Positions 1 through 11,640 are shown, counted from the stretch's first letter. The stretch: 64,000 nucleotides of DNA from Posidonia oceanica (GCA_037176725.1 JAZBRS010000023.1:31305001-31369000); one strand, 5' to 3'. Notes: generated by a model not told the origin, from the letters alone. Numbers and translations: made by a program.

Positions 1-2735
1 GTTGGACGCTGATCATTATTGACCTACTCTTTGTACTTGCTAAGGCCGAATGAAGTAGTGAAGTTTGACGTGTATTTCTCTTTTTTTATGTGTTTGATGG
101 AAATCAAGCTTGCTCTGATCAATGGAGAGGATGCTAGAGTTGTTCATGGGTTCTCCCCTCGTCACGCTACTGCAGGTAAACCTGCCTCCTGTGGATGAAG
201 TCTTAGCTGGCTGCATTCCGTTCCTTTTGATTTTGGGTCCACATTTTGTATATTTTTCTAATTTGATTCTCTTGCTGATATGGAGTGATGATTGTTTATA
301 CAAGCGTGCCCATCTGTTGTTCCATGCACTTTAATATTGTAAAACACACCTTATGTGTTGGATAACAAAATGTGGAGCAATTGTGCATTCTGTCCAAACC
401 TAGCCATGTTAAAACTTGCACCTGAATATGCATCGAGTCAGGCTAGCTTGCTTATTATATCTATTCCCTATGTAATAAAGAAGAGAGAGAATATAGAAAA
501 TTGATTAATTTGTTCTTTTAGTGCACTTTACCTTTTAGAAGTTCTCTCAGTTTTTGAAGTCATTGATTCTTCATATTTGTGCATTATATTTTCTACGATC
601 TCAGAATTGCAAAAAAGGTGTAGAAAGATATCTTCACTATTTTTCACTTTTGTATTATATGGCTGTTACTTGTTTCAACACCTAATGTCCCCTGAGAAAA
701 CTAAATTATACTTTTTGTCAGAAGCGTACGTGTTTGCATACCGCACATGTATGTTTAAGTGCCTTAACCTCTGCACATCTTGTTGAGGAACGTTAACATT
801 GTTTTGAGTGCCATTATCTTTACCTTTTTATATTTTGATTGGTAGTGAGGGAAGCACTATTGGAGAAATAGTAGAAACCAAAATAATGGGCAACTATGGT
901 TCTGACCTCACCTGGTTTAGTGAAATAAAACATAAAAATATGATCAAGGCTCAGGACTCAGGCGCATCTTGGTCTCTGATTGTTGGCTTTGATTTTGATG
1001 TTCTAGCTGTAATACTATGGTATTATACTACTATGTAATGGCGTGGTTTCAGAAAAAATCTGCCTGATCAGTCAACTAATGGCAAAAAATAAGTGTCCAC
1101 GTCCTATTGGCTGAATTGCATGTTCCTGAGCATTGTTCTCTCTATTCATATGGTATGATTTGACTTGCTTAATTGGCTTATTATTCTCCAATCAAAAGTT
1201 TAATAATTGGCCTAACTTATGGAATAACCTTTCTATACATTTAATGGCATGCCGAGTTTATCATGTTTAACCAATTTTCTAGTTTATGAAGTATGGACTC
1301 CAGTATGTCTGCCCTTGCATCAATTGCTTTTCTTTACATTTTTTTTTTTAATTTTTCTAAATGTTACTCAATATGATAATCTAAATTGATTAAAAATCTT
1401 AAACTGACTAATCAAGTATGTATTTAGAGAATACGTTAGACCATCTAAATATCCATTTTCCAACTAAATGAATATCGGGTACTTACTTTACTGAACCTGG
1501 TAACGTATGTGCTTTATTCTCTGTTTTTTCGTATATCTTTGTACAACTGTCCAACTCAATTAACACTTACCACCACTAATAGCAGAATAATAAGTTCTAG
1601 GGATAAAAGGGAATTTGAAACCTATTACCAGATTGGAAATATCAGATACAAATCACACTGGCAGAACCATATACTATAAGAATTAGCTTAATGCTCAAAT
1701 GAGAGATTAATTTAGAAAAATGTATTTTCTAATGTAAACTTATTTACGTTATCAACTACCAGCACTAATAGCAGGTAAGCTTAAGAAAGTCTTACTAATA
1801 TTTCTATTTCAGCGAAATATAGTATATTGTCTGTTTTTTATTTGTTCCTTCCTAAACAAATGAAGAATAAATTATTAGGGATGAGTTGATTGTATCGATC
1901 TTTTCTTTTTTCCATCTTTGAGGAGAAATCTAATTAACTAAATCTCTCTTTTAGTACTGCTTCGGTGAGTGCGTCATAGGTCGTACCAGTAAGTAATATT
2001 ACTTTTAATACTTTTATACACCCCTTTGTGGTTTTGCTTGCTCTAGTCAATCATGAACCTGAGGATCTGTGCTGAAAACGCTACTGTTTCCTTCAAATTA
2101 CCTTACATTTTGAAGAACCTTGTACCCTAACAGACATTTTTTATTATTGATTTTAGACCTAAGAGAGGGTTTCTTTTCTTTGTTTCGCAAGCGCTTAAGG
2201 CCCCTAGGTGCTTTTATCTTTTCCTCCATTCTTTGGAAAGATAACTTTTATTCGTGTTTTTGTGGAGTAATAATAACTCAAGGAATCTCAATTGCATATT
2301 TCCTTCCTGGAACTCATGAGCAAGTGTTCTCGTAAATGATGTAGCCTTTAGCAGCATGGTATATACCTTTTTCTTGGTGTACAGCAAAATTACTTAATGG
2401 CTGATTTCATATCCTTGTAATGTTTGCTAGAGAAGAAATGCTATATGCTGGTTGATATTCAATTGAGGGGGTTTACTTATAATTTACATGTAGTAGTCTG
2501 ATGGATAATGTTGTTGAATGCAACCTCATCTGCAGTTGCAAGTTTTACATTTTAGGAGCAAGGATTATGTTTTTTTTTGCAAACGGTAGCTTAAGGATTA
2601 TGTTGTTAAATTACCAGATCCACAGTATGCTTAATTTTATCCAAGCAGGGGAGGATTTTTTCAGGTTTCAGCCATACAAGTGATAGCTGTTGGAGCAACA
2701 TTATCAGATTTTTTCAGGTTTCTTAAACTAATATC
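1..2735. other. Unassigned AT-rich sequence
   Basis: No reading frame here resembles a known protein, and the short open frames have no supporting splice sites or motifs. The one stretch that might be coding is about 100-175, which on the + strand reads LALINGEDARVVHGFSPRH and stops before a CAG/GTAAAC donor-like sequence. It could be the last part of a gene lying off the left edge, with the AT-rich sequence after 200 as 3' UTR or intron. I do not recognise the peptide. From 500 to 2735 I see only AT-rich intergenic or intronic sequence with homopolymer T runs. Confidence 0.4.
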
Positions 2736-4626
2736 CTATACAAAGGAATTCAATTCGATGACACTATCATCTTGATAGAACCCTCGGACACTAATGTTAT
2801 AAACTTGATGCGCACACTATGTTACTTCCAACTTGCATCCGATGTTAAATCCTCCCTCTGTGGGATACACATCTCTGACACCGACCTGGATGGATGTAAG
2901 TACCTCATTGGTTGCGCCTTTGGGACCTTGACTTCTACGTACTTAGGACTACCTTTGCACTTCATAACTTCAAATGCTAGAGACTGGGACCGATCATTGA
3001 CAAGATGAAAAAAAAAATTTGGGACATGGAAAGGTTGCTACCTCTCCTTAGGAGGAAGAGTTACTCTCCTAAACGTTGTGCTATCTGTACTTCTCACCTA
3101 CCATCTTTTGGTCCTGCATCTTCCTAAGTAGAAGATAAAATCGAATCACTTTGGAAAACTTCCTCTAGAATGGGGGCAAAAGAAACTCACATAGCTATTC
3201 CAAAGTAAAGAACAGGATGGCCTTGGCATTCTCTAAGTCACAGATACTTTGACTGGGCACTCAAATGTAAAATCTTTAGAGGCTTTTCAATGACAGTAAT
3301 GGAAAAAGGATAGCATTCTAAAGAAAATATTTCCTATCTTCAACACCTACTGTAGCTATTCGATCGGTAATGGTAGGTTTACATCCTTTTGGGACAATCA
3401 TTGGAACAACTGGAACTCTATCGGGAACACTTTTCTAGATCTTTACCATCTCTCTGAAGACAAAAAAATCTCTTTGGCCACCATGTACATGAATTCTGAG
3501 AACAACTTGCCTACTTTGTTTAACATTGATTTAAACTACTCTAGTGATAAACTACCAGAGCTAGAGGAAATCATTAGGAGCATCAACCTCACTCAGGAAA
3601 ATGATAAAGGTACAACAGAAACTGAGTACCAGCAATAATTTCTTGGTCAATAGTTGCTACAAATTTGTCTCGGATGGAAGCATACACTCCAATTTCTTTA
3701 AACCTATTTGAAAAACTAAAGCACCTCTCAAATATAAAATCTTTAATTGACTTGTGGTACATAACCGGGTACTCACAAAAGCAAACCTTTTAAAGAGAGG
3801 TTGGAAGGTGTAAGTACTTGCACACTTTGCAATGCAAATAAGGAAGACTCTTCTCATTTGTTATTTAGTTGCCCTTTTGTTCAACAAATTTGGTCTTTTT
3901 TATCGCTGTCTATAGATACCAATCTGATTTTAGCATTGATCAAGTATTCTCTTTGGGGTGGACTTTCCCTACATGGGATTTGACGGTCATTGGTATCATT
4001 TGGAATATTTGGGAAGCTAGAAACAACCTTATTTTTAACCATATCACTCCTTCCATAGATACTATCATTGATAACACTATCTCTTTGTTTATGGTGGACA
4101 GAGAACTTCATTGAAAACCTGGGTGAAAACTAGGTGGCTTCATTAGTCCAGAGGATGAAGAACTTCTACAGTGTTGCTAGAAATCTCGCAGCATCACATG
4201 ATCTTGCTCCAATGTTTGATGATTAGGCTGGTCAAGACACATCTCACCACATACCAAACCAGCCTGTTGCTGTTGCTAATGACGTTCAAGTTGCTGACAC
4301 CATGGCACTATCGGAGATGGAGGAGGATGACCTCCTATCTGAGAATGGAGGGGATTGATTCAATTTCTGCGTTTCGGATGTAGTTGCTGTTGGTTTGTTT
4401 AGTGTGTTCTGATGGTTCAGCACTTTTGCTGTTGGTTTGTTTCTGGCTATCTAGTTTAGTTCTGAACATGCTTGTTGGCTACCTGCTACCTCAGCTCCCT
4501 GTGTGGACAGATGGTATCATCTTTGTTGTTGTTTCCCTTTAGATATTGTGAACTTAGGCTTGTAACTGTTGCATTGTGGTCACACAATCAACTCTTTTAA
4601 TGCAATCTACCTGGTTTTAAAAAACT
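2736..4626 (+). mobile_element. 5'-truncated, decayed L1-type LINE fragment
   Basis: Begins inside the reverse transcriptase domain just before the catalytic box and runs to a 3' end with a short A run (about 4619-4625). After the box it matches, segment by segment and with many frameshifts, the RT C-terminus and zinc-binding C-terminal region of the longer LINE at 55440-62780. Examples are the CYFQ...YLGLPL segment, the LGGRVTLLN segment and a CTLCN...SHLLFSCPF finger. Truncation at the 5' end is typical of target-primed reverse transcription. No clear target duplication was found. Confidence 0.8.
2754..4114 (+). pseudogene. LINE ORF2 remnant: RT C-terminus and zf-RVT region
   Basis: Three recognisable blocks lie in different frames. 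At about 2754-3008 the RT tail starts with QFDDT in place of the usual YADD box, so one residue of the catalytic motif is missing or shifted, and ends near YLGLPLHF. At about 3009-3130 there is a connection region with LSLGGRVTLLN. At about 3801-3960 there is a zf-RVT type finger (C..C...H....C, read as CTLCNANKEDSSHLLFSC). Stops and frameshifts separate the blocks, so no ORF2 protein can be made. The family assignment rests on the order of these blocks and their match to the second LINE in this window. Confidence 0.75.
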
Positions 4627-4858
4627 TGTTATTCCTGTATATGAAAGAGCCGTTGTCTGATCACTTGAATCGATGCGAGCGTACTTTCACATTGAGAGTT
4701 GAGCCGTAGTCTGATTACAGACATAATGTGATGACAGGACAGAAAATCCAACCTACTCGAGATTAGAAAAGAAAATGAAACTAAAAACGGGTCTCGGTGA
4801 AAGAAGCATTTGAGCAAGATAGCACTGAGGAACCGAACGTAAAATATGATATTTTTTA

Positions 4859-6324
4859 AGGGTATTTACATACATATCCTTCCAAAGTCTTGTAATACCA
4901 CACATATACCTTTAAAGTAGGCCTGTTAATGGGTCAGATTTGAGCTCAAGACCCGTGGGTCTAGACCAGTGAAGTTAGGATTTGGATCTAGAAAATAAGA
5001 CTCATGACTCGTAGACTTAGACCTGATAGATACGCTTGTTTAGTTGGTAGGGTCTGGATCCAAAAATATCTAGATTCGTGGACTTGTGGACTCAAATTAT
5101 ATTATAATAATTATATTTAAATATATAATAATACTTAAAAGTTAAAACCTTAATTATATTTTAAGTTAAAAGTTAAAACCCGTTTCATTTAATTTATTAT
5201 CATATGTTTATTAAGTGTTTAACTTTATACTTCCTTATTTTTTTATAGGATAAGATGCAGATGAGCAATATTTTGGTACCATATCAAATGAAGTTGATGA
5301 TGCACGTGAAGTTGAGTAACTCTTCTATTTACAATTAAAAACCTACATTCTTCAAAAAAAACATTTGAATGAGTTATATCATATTCATGTGTAAAAATAT
5401 TTTATTTGCTAACAGTGGAATGAAAAGTATGACATAAAGATATAAAAAAGTGTATGTTTTCAAGTAGACCCGTCAGACCTGAGATCTGGACCCAGATTCG
5501 TTATCGTCATGGGTCTGAGTCTAGATTTTAGATTACGGATCTAGACCTAGACCTGTGAAAAAATATGGATCTAGATCTAGGTATAAGTAGACCCGATTTA
5601 GATACGACCCATTACCAAGTCTATTCTAAAGTCTAACTTATCATACATACCTTTTCAAATTCAAAATCTATCACATCATACTCTGCTAAAATTTAACTTG
5701 TCACATATATCCATGTAAAAGTTCAAAATCCATTGTATACATGTCCATGTATCTAATTTCAGTTAACTCCTAATTGATCTTTATCAAAGAGATATATGAA
5801 ATTCTCAAAATTTCATCCATAATATAATATATTTCCAAATCCTTCTCTCCTTCCTGAATTTTCAATCCATGAACAGTTTACACATATCTTTCTCTTCTCT
5901 CTTTCTTGGAATCTAATTTCTGGTGAAATGCTCGTATCATGCTTTCATATATAACTGTGAGGATATAAATAGTCTTAGAAGTTTATCTCTCATATTCATG
6001 ATTATCTAATTGATACAATACTAAAGAAATCAATAAAAACAAACATAATTGGATCTCTTGTATTTAAAGGATAAAAATTTATGAAGGATACGACGATAAT
6101 TTCAAAGTCTTTTAACCAAGATCTCTTAAAATGATGTGAATTATGGAGGATAATCTGGTAATTTTTGACATCTTTTTAATGAAAATTTATTAGGTGTTAC
6201 CGGGAATTGTACAAGGTCATGACTGTGGTGGACTTTATTTTTACATGATTATGCGTGACTAGTAGCTTTAAAATGATATATATGACACTACATATTTTTG
6301 AAAAGTTATATATTCAAATACCCC
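4859..6324. mobile_element. Possible MITE or Mutator-like non-autonomous element hosting a nested hAT
   Basis: The left edge (AGGGTATTTACATACATATC) and the inverted right edge (GGGGTATTTGAATATATAAC) are similar imperfect terminal inverted repeats. The internal sequence next to the left edge contains several loosely repeated units of about 40 bp of the kind TATRCCTTTNAAAGTCTAACTT. It is non-coding and AT-rich. The hAT element at 4918-5623 sits inside it. Borders are approximate and no target duplication is certain. Confidence 0.35.
4918..5623. mobile_element. Non-autonomous hAT element, 706 bp
   Basis: The left end TAGGCCTGTTAATGGGTC and the inverted right end TAGACTTGGTAATGGGTC form imperfect terminal inverted repeats of the plant hAT type. 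The flanks are 8-bp near-duplications, ctttaaag (4910-4917) and ttctaaag (5624-5631), matching hAT target-site length. There is no coding capacity. Both ends are crowded with short subterminal motifs built on TCTAGAC, GATCTAG and GACCCGT in both orientations; in hAT elements such subterminal repeats are the usual transposase-binding sites. The copy is old, judging from the diverged duplications. Confidence 0.75.
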
Positions 6325-6556
6325 TTTTTTTAATGACACTGAAGCTTTTATTTTGCACATAAAAAGTGCAACATTAATGTCCCAAACTCCCAACGATAGA
6401 GTTTGTCATGTAGCGATTTAATACTACTCTCGAATATGCACTAATTATTGTCGTTTGCTCCAATTTGGGGTGAGGTAGATAGAAATTTGGGGAATAAAAT
6501 CTTCTGGCACATAGCTTTCTTTTTGGAGCATCATCGAGTTTCTCTTGGGTGTTGAC
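6325..6556. other. Unassigned spacer
   Basis: AT-rich non-coding sequence between two small DNA elements; no motif recognised. Confidence 0.4.
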
Positions 6557-6559
6557 TTA

Positions 6560-7163
6560 GGACACGTTCGGTTGTACTTTTGTAAAAAGTTAGATTCTAT
6601 ATTTTTTCTAAAAGTTGATTTTTGATTTCATTTTTAGGAATTAGTTTCAATTAAAATGTGTAGAATCTTGTTTAACTAAAATAAGAATATGTAGTTATTA
6701 AACTTCAACATTAATATCAATAGTCTAATTTATTCTTTCTCAAATCCTAAACATTGAGATCAAATATATCATGTAATATGCTCCATGTTCATGCCAAGTG
6801 TGCAAGTGCATCTGGTGGATCTTATTTTAAGTGCACTCGTCTCTCACAAAAATTTCATTGGCACACCAAACAAAAATTCAAAAGGATGGTAAGTAAAAAA
6901 TTGGTTAACAATGTCAAAATATTTAACACAAATATATTTAATTACAAGGGAAATAATGCTAAAATAAAGTAAGTACATAAAAAAATTACAAGGACAATAT
7001 GAGAAAATAAAAATAAAGCTCACAACTTATGATAGAAGCAATCTAATACCACCTTTGTAGAAACTATATTCCAATACCCTATTTGGAATAGCTTCTAAGT
7101 GTTTTAGGTTTTTGTCAGAATCTATACTCTAGAATATGGCCATAAGTTAAACCAAACATACCC
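6560..7163. mobile_element. Tourist-like (PIF/Harbinger-type) MITE, 604 bp
   Basis: The left end GGACACGTTCGGTTGTACTT and the inverted right end GGGTATGTTTGGTTTAACTT are matching terminal inverted repeats. They are flanked by the 3-bp duplication TTA at 6557-6559 and 7164-7166, as expected for PIF/Harbinger insertions. The internal 560 bp are AT-rich and non-coding; an open frame at 6754-6972 has no recognisable content. Confidence 0.65.
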
Positions 7164-7166
7164 TTA

Positions 7167-8370
7167 ATTTGGAAGTTCAGTTGATATCGCCCATGACTAA
7201 TTCATCAATCATTAATTTTTTTTTTTTTGAAAGCAAACCAATATATAATTATAATCCTTACAACACCTAAAAAAACCAAACCAAGCTACATAGGTTTTAA
7301 TACAAGGTGGGTTATCATAACATAAGTCATGGGTTTTTTTTTTTTTTTTTTCAAAAATAGATAGTGATTTGAAATCATCAATGCTTCTTCAATCATATTA
7401 GACTATTAAATCAACCATAAGAAAATTGGCTTTATTCATTTCAACACACTAGTGTAGTGGCTATGAGGCAAGAAAGGAATGGACGAAAAGAATCGCCTAG
7501 GTAGTAGAAGGGAGCCGTTCTCGAGGGCCCAATCGCTGTAGTTGAAGACTAGTAATAGGCATGAAATATGTTGCCTAAAATCAAATAAAGCTAGTAAAGA
7601 TAAAGAAGTTGTGCAGCAAATTAAGTACAGCTTGCTAATTAATTGATTAGGCACCACTGCACGCCGTCAGGCTTTTAAATTCCATAAGTCTAATGATCCA
7701 ACACAACAACTCAAAAAACAAACCCTAGAGACCATATCATATTGCATGGGAATCCTCAACAAGTTATCTTGTAGGTTTCTAGCTTTGAAATTTCAATGCG
7801 TATTATGCATCTCTTTTTGTCAATGGATCCCCATTCCCCAGTGTGTTTTTCAAAATGATAATAACACTAAATATCTAAGATGACACTCAGGAGGTGAAGA
7901 AGCTCCATAGAGATAAGGTGGGATTGATGTTTCACCTTGACTTTTGAAATGTATGTATTTTTGGAGAAAACTCCAATGATTACTTGTGCATTATGCAACT
8001 CTACTTGGATCAAAATTTATACATATTTTACTATATAAATATCAAATCTACTTTAGATCAATTTTCTCTTCAAATAACCATGTAATGTATATCTTTTGCT
8101 CTGCCCTACTCTTGATAAAAAAATTATTCTGCCCCATCATTTTGAAAGAAACCTACTTCCACTAATGAAGACACTACAAGTTGTGTTAAAACATCAAAGA
8201 CACTCACACAGACTTGTGAATACCAATTTGGACAAGTCTTAGATGACGGTCTAGGTGACATACTACAAGACTACTTGATATCATTAATATATCATTGATA
8301 ATATCAGAATTACACCAAATGATACTACGACACTAAAAGGTACGAAATTTAATCTTATTTTTATGAGACT
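7167..8370. other. Unassigned AT-rich intergenic sequence
   Basis: No supported gene. It contains two long T homopolymers, near 7208-7222 and 7326-7343, which may be the A-tails of old minus-strand retroposons but have no recognisable body attached. From about 8265 short inverted ATATCATT/AATGATAT words appear. These recur around both Harbinger elements downstream and are probably the remains of the repeat they inserted into. Confidence 0.4.
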
Positions 8371-8510
8371 TTAGAAGGGATTTGTGTACTCAGAAAGCAC
8401 AGGAAATGATTTTACAGGAATCTCATTTCCTGTTGACCATACAAAATAAGGGTGTTTGTGCACTTAACTTGAAATGATTTCCAAGGAAAGTCATTTCCTT
8501 TACTTTCCAG

Positions 8511-8520
8511 AGTATATAAA
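8511..8520 (+). promoter_or_regulatory. TATA box of the Harbinger element
   Basis: AGTATATAAA stands just inside the terminal repeat and is followed by a pyrimidine-rich leader (TCC/TCT runs, 8590-8750). The same arrangement, inverted, is present in the second element at 12733-12740, so TATA plus leader is a conserved part of the family. Confidence 0.55.
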
Positions 8521-9132
8521 CTTCAATCCTTCACATTTCCCACCCCTCCCTTATGGAATTTCAACAGAATTTTTAACCTAAATCCAGTCTTCCTCACCCT
8601 ACGTGAAAAACCTCCTCTTCCTCCCCTCCTCCTCCACCTCCCCTCCTCCTCTACCTCCCTGCCCCTCTTCCTCCTCCACCTCCTCCCCCTCCCGGCCTCC
8701 CTCCACCTCCTCCCCCTCCCCGCCTCCCTCCAAAAGAATTTGGCATACTGCATTCCCCAAATCAAGGTATGTGTTAAGGATTTGTATCAGATCATGTGAA
8801 AAAGCTGCTCCTTTTTTTTTCCCAATTGGAGTTTTAAATTGGTAGGATATTCATGTATGGAAGGGTGGATTATTGGACGGGGATTTTGAGTTTCTTTTGC
8901 TTGTGGGAGACGGGGTTTTTTTTAATGGAAAAGAGCGTTCTTGATGGTTTTTGTTGGTGATTTGTAATTTAAGCCTCAAATCAGCAGAGTGAGTTCTTTC
9001 TACTGTTTGAAAATTTTGCTCTTTTTGTTTGGATACTTGGTTTTTGATGAGGGGGATATTTGTGTTATTGGAGATTGCAATTTGTTTGCTTGTTGTTCTA
9101 ATATTCTTTTAACACCTGTGCTTGATTTCTAG

Positions 9133-9945
9133 CCTGAAATTCTTTGGAAACACCGATTGCGTCTAATCACTTCATCTTTGGAGAAGAAACTGGAGTCCTC
9201 TAATGTTAAGGTAGAACAGTCTGTTAGCGAGGCTCGTGAAGAAATGAAGAGGGCCGAGGAGGCTGAGAAATGCGATAGTTCGAAGAAAACTGGGATAGGC
9301 GCATCGGATGCGTATCAGATTGCAGCTGCTGCTGCTTCTTATCTACAGTCTCAGACGAAGAATATTCTTCCTTTCAGATCTTCAAAGCGAGGTGCAGGAT
9401 CTGATTTAGAAAAAGAAGGTTGCAACAGTGAATTTAAAAGTGACAATACTGTAAGTCATGAAGAGGCATCTTTTGTGGTAACAACAAACTTTGTCACGGC
9501 TGTTGTTGCCGCGAAGGAGGAGATGAAGGAAGCAGTGGCCAAGGATTTGAACTCATCTCAGTCCTCACTATGTGAATGGTATATATGTGATGATGCTGAT
9601 CGGCTACTAACTAATGCCATAGAGAACTACAATTATAGACATTCACAATTAAGGACTATAATCGAACGCACATTTGGAGTGGTAAAATATCGTTTCGCTA
9701 TTCTTCGAGGTTACATGCCATTCCCTTTTGAAACACAAGCTAAGATTGTTCTAGCATGTTTTTTGCTTCATAATTTTATTCGTAAAGCGGATCGAGAAGA
9801 TTTACTTGAGGATCTTGAAGATGAATTAGAAGAAACTTGGGAAGCCAATTTGCCAGAAGTTGCTCAAGAGTTGGACGAGGAAGAAGAAATATATAATGGT
9901 ATTGGATTAACTCAAAAAAAAAAAAAAAGCAGATCAAATGCGTGA
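9133..9945 (+). CDS. Chimeric ORF: plastid-lipase-like fragment fused to Harbinger nuclease C-terminus
   Basis: The frame is open from a likely splice acceptor (TTTCTAG at 9125-9132, paired with a donor AAG/GTATGT at 8765-8772) to a stop at 9943-9945. The first in-frame ATG is at 9244. The first 150 codons include SDAYQIAAAAASYLQSQ, VTAVVAAKEEMKEAVA and SSQSSLCEWYICDD. These match my recollection of plant class 3 lipases of the plastid lipase (PLIP) group just before their catalytic domain. From about 9598 the frame continues without a break into the end of a Harbinger DDE nuclease (NYRHSQLRTIIERTFG...LLHNFIR), with the last catalytic acid (E of IERTFG) and an acidic tail. The lipase active site and the two earlier nuclease acids are absent, so neither enzyme activity is expected. 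A 15-A run near 9915 shifts the frame relative to the sister element and shortens the tail. Expression is unproven. Confidence 0.7.
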   Translation, partial: PEILWKHRLRLITSSLEKKLESSNVKVEQSVSEAREEMKRAEEAEKCDSSKKTGIGASDAYQIAAAAASYLQSQTKNILPFRSSKRGAGSDLEKEGCNSEFKSDNTVSHEEASFVVTTNFVTAVVAAKEEMKEAVAKDLNSSQSSLCEWYICDDADRLLTNAIENYNYRHSQLRTIIERTFGVVKYRFAILRGYMPFPFETQAKIVLACFLLHNFIRKADREDLLEDLEDELEETWEANLPEVAQELDEEEEIYNGIGLTQKKKKSRSNA

Positions 9946-10289
9946 AAATGTCATGCATTCTATGTGGCATGGTTGATAATTGTAATTTATTTTTAAGAAC
10001 TTGCAATGTTGTTTGAACTTTTGTATGACTCAAATTTATATTATGAAGTAGGATATTTGATTGAGTTTTAAGTTAACAATTGTGAGATTAATAATGTCTG
10101 CTTACCTTTAAAATCTATTGATAAACACAAACACTTATATTCCAGTTTCCTTTACTTTCCTGAACAGGCACAAACAGCACGAAACTTGGTCAACAGGAAA
10201 TCAGTTACCTTTACTTTCTAATTCCTGGCAATTCCTGTTGACTCCAGAATTCCATTTCCTGTCAAATTTTGTGCACAAATAGACCCTTA

Positions 10290-10424
10290 GTATCATTTGA
10301 TGTTATTATCGTATAACACCAAATGATAAGAAACTTGGTATCATTTTGATCAGACTTCATATCATTTGATATTGTTATTGTATAACATCAAATGATACTA
10401 AACTTTATATCATTTTGATGAGTC
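10290..10424. repeat. Inverted ATCAAATGAT repeat between the two Harbinger elements
   Basis: The 135 bp between the two elements contain four inverted ATCATTTGAT/ATCAAATGAT-type words and two copies of an ATATCATTTTGAT word. Similar words occur to the left (8265-8350) and right (12889-12915) of the pair. I infer that both elements landed in one AT-rich palindromic MITE-like repeat. Confidence 0.5.
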
Positions 10425-10734
10425 TTCGGGCTTGTTTGTGCACAAAATTTGACAGGAAATGGAATTCTGGAGTCAATAGGAATTGCTAGGAATTGAAAAG
10501 TAAGGAAAACTGATTTCCTATTGATCAAGTTTCCTGCTGTTTGTGCCTGTTCAGGAAAGCAAAGGAAACTGAAATATAGATGTTTGTGCTTATCAACAGA
10601 TTCCAAAGGAAAGCAGACATTGTTAACTTCACAATTGTTAACTTCAAAATTAATCAAATATCCAGCTTCAAAATATAAATTTGAGTCATACAAAAGTTTA
10701 AATAACATTACAAGTTTTTAAAAATAAATTACAA

Positions 10735-10966
10735 TTATCGACCTTGCCACACAGAATTTATGATATTTTCACGTATTTGATTTGCTATTTCTTTTTTTTG
10801 TTCTTGAGTTAATCCAATACCACTATGTATTTCTTCTTCCTCGTTCAGCTCTTGAGGAACTTCTGGAAGATTGGCTTGTCAATTTTTTTCTAATTCATCT
10901 TCAAGATTTTTACTTTGTGTTTCTGCCTTCTCCTCCATGTAAGACAACAATGACCTAACATTCTCA
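10735..10966 (-). pseudogene. Harbinger nuclease C-terminal tail remnant
   Basis: The minus-strand frame reads an acidic tail (LEDELEKN, stop, QANLPEVPQELNEEEE, then GIGLTQEQKKEIANQIREN). It aligns with the last 60 residues of the chimeric ORF at 9133-9945, including the ANLPEV.QEL.EEEEI segment. An in-frame stop lies at 10879-10881, and the catalytic part of the nuclease is gone. Unlike the sister copy, the A-rich stretch here has not shifted the frame, so this copy shows the older ending of the protein. Confidence 0.65.
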
Positions 10967-11224
10967 TTTGATTCCATCTCAAGAACAATATTTCCTATAA
11001 TATCATTCATTATATAAGACAACCACAACAAATAAAAAGCATATATAATGATTGGTGTTTTTATTACAAAAAAAGATAAACACAAATAAAAAATTAACAT
11101 AATGTACATAGTACAAAAAGTTAACATAATATGTACTAATACAAAAAGTTAACATAATGTGTACCAATACAAAAAGTTAACACAATATGCCTAAATGATC
11201 ATCAAAATATAAGTTTCAATTGCT

Positions 11225-11640
11225 ACTTCATGCTATGTTCAAATGAAACTTTAGCCAGTTGAACTTCATCTCTTGAGTTAGACAAAGGAATTGATTTCTC
11301 ATTTCACTATTCTTAAAAAGTTTCAAAGCTTTAAATCTATCCATCTCCTCAAGACCAAGAAGAACAAGCAAAGCTTCATATGCTTCTTACCCAACTACAA
11401 AGACAATAGCAGATATATTAACAACAAGGAAAAAATATTATGAAGGCAACACCATGCTGAGGGCAACTTCAAATGATTTCAACAAGATAATGCACATCAA
11501 ATGATTTCCTAGCTCTTTCATGCTCCACCATGCTGAGGGCAACTTCACAACTTTGTGAGACAATAGGCTCAAGATTTAAAGAGAACTCTTTAAGAAGTGT
11601 GCTACTCTCTCCATCTATACAGATAGTGACAATAGAGTAA
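11225..11640 (-). pseudogene. Remnant of Harbinger ORF1 (Myb/SANT-like protein)
   Basis: Two minus-strand blocks are readable. At about 11640-11470 there is [20 protein letters not shown] followed by [17 protein letters not shown]. At about 11390-11230 there is YEALLVLLGLEEMDRFKAL followed by LKLFKNSEMRNQFLCL and a WLKFHL ending. The second block resembles the C-terminal end of the Myb/SANT-like DNA-binding protein encoded beside plant PIF/Harbinger nucleases. Position, upstream of the nuclease tail in the same orientation, agrees. Stops separate the blocks. The domain call is by family pattern and is only moderately certain. Confidence 0.45.

Larger units (their letters stand above)
8374..10286 (+). 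mobile_element. PIF/Harbinger-type DNA transposon carrying a captured host gene fragment
   Basis: The left end (GAAGGGATTTGTGTACTCAG) and the inverted right end (GGGTCTATTTGTGCACAAAA) are imperfect terminal inverted repeats flanked by TTA on both sides (8371-8373 and 10287-10289), the Harbinger target preference. The subterminal sequence is rich in inverted GGAAATGA/TCATTTCC words. Inside are a TATA box, a CT-rich leader, a likely intron, and a frame ending in the Harbinger nuclease C-terminus. The usual Myb/SANT-like companion ORF and most of the nuclease are missing, so the element depends on others for transposition. A second, inverted relative lies at 10428-12882. Confidence 0.75.

Noticed and set aside
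2..11. An exact TTGGACGCTG word at the window start, the same as the LTR dyad arm
   Set aside because: Only ten bases with no inverse partner downstream. It may be the end of another LTR copy outside the window, but this cannot be supported.
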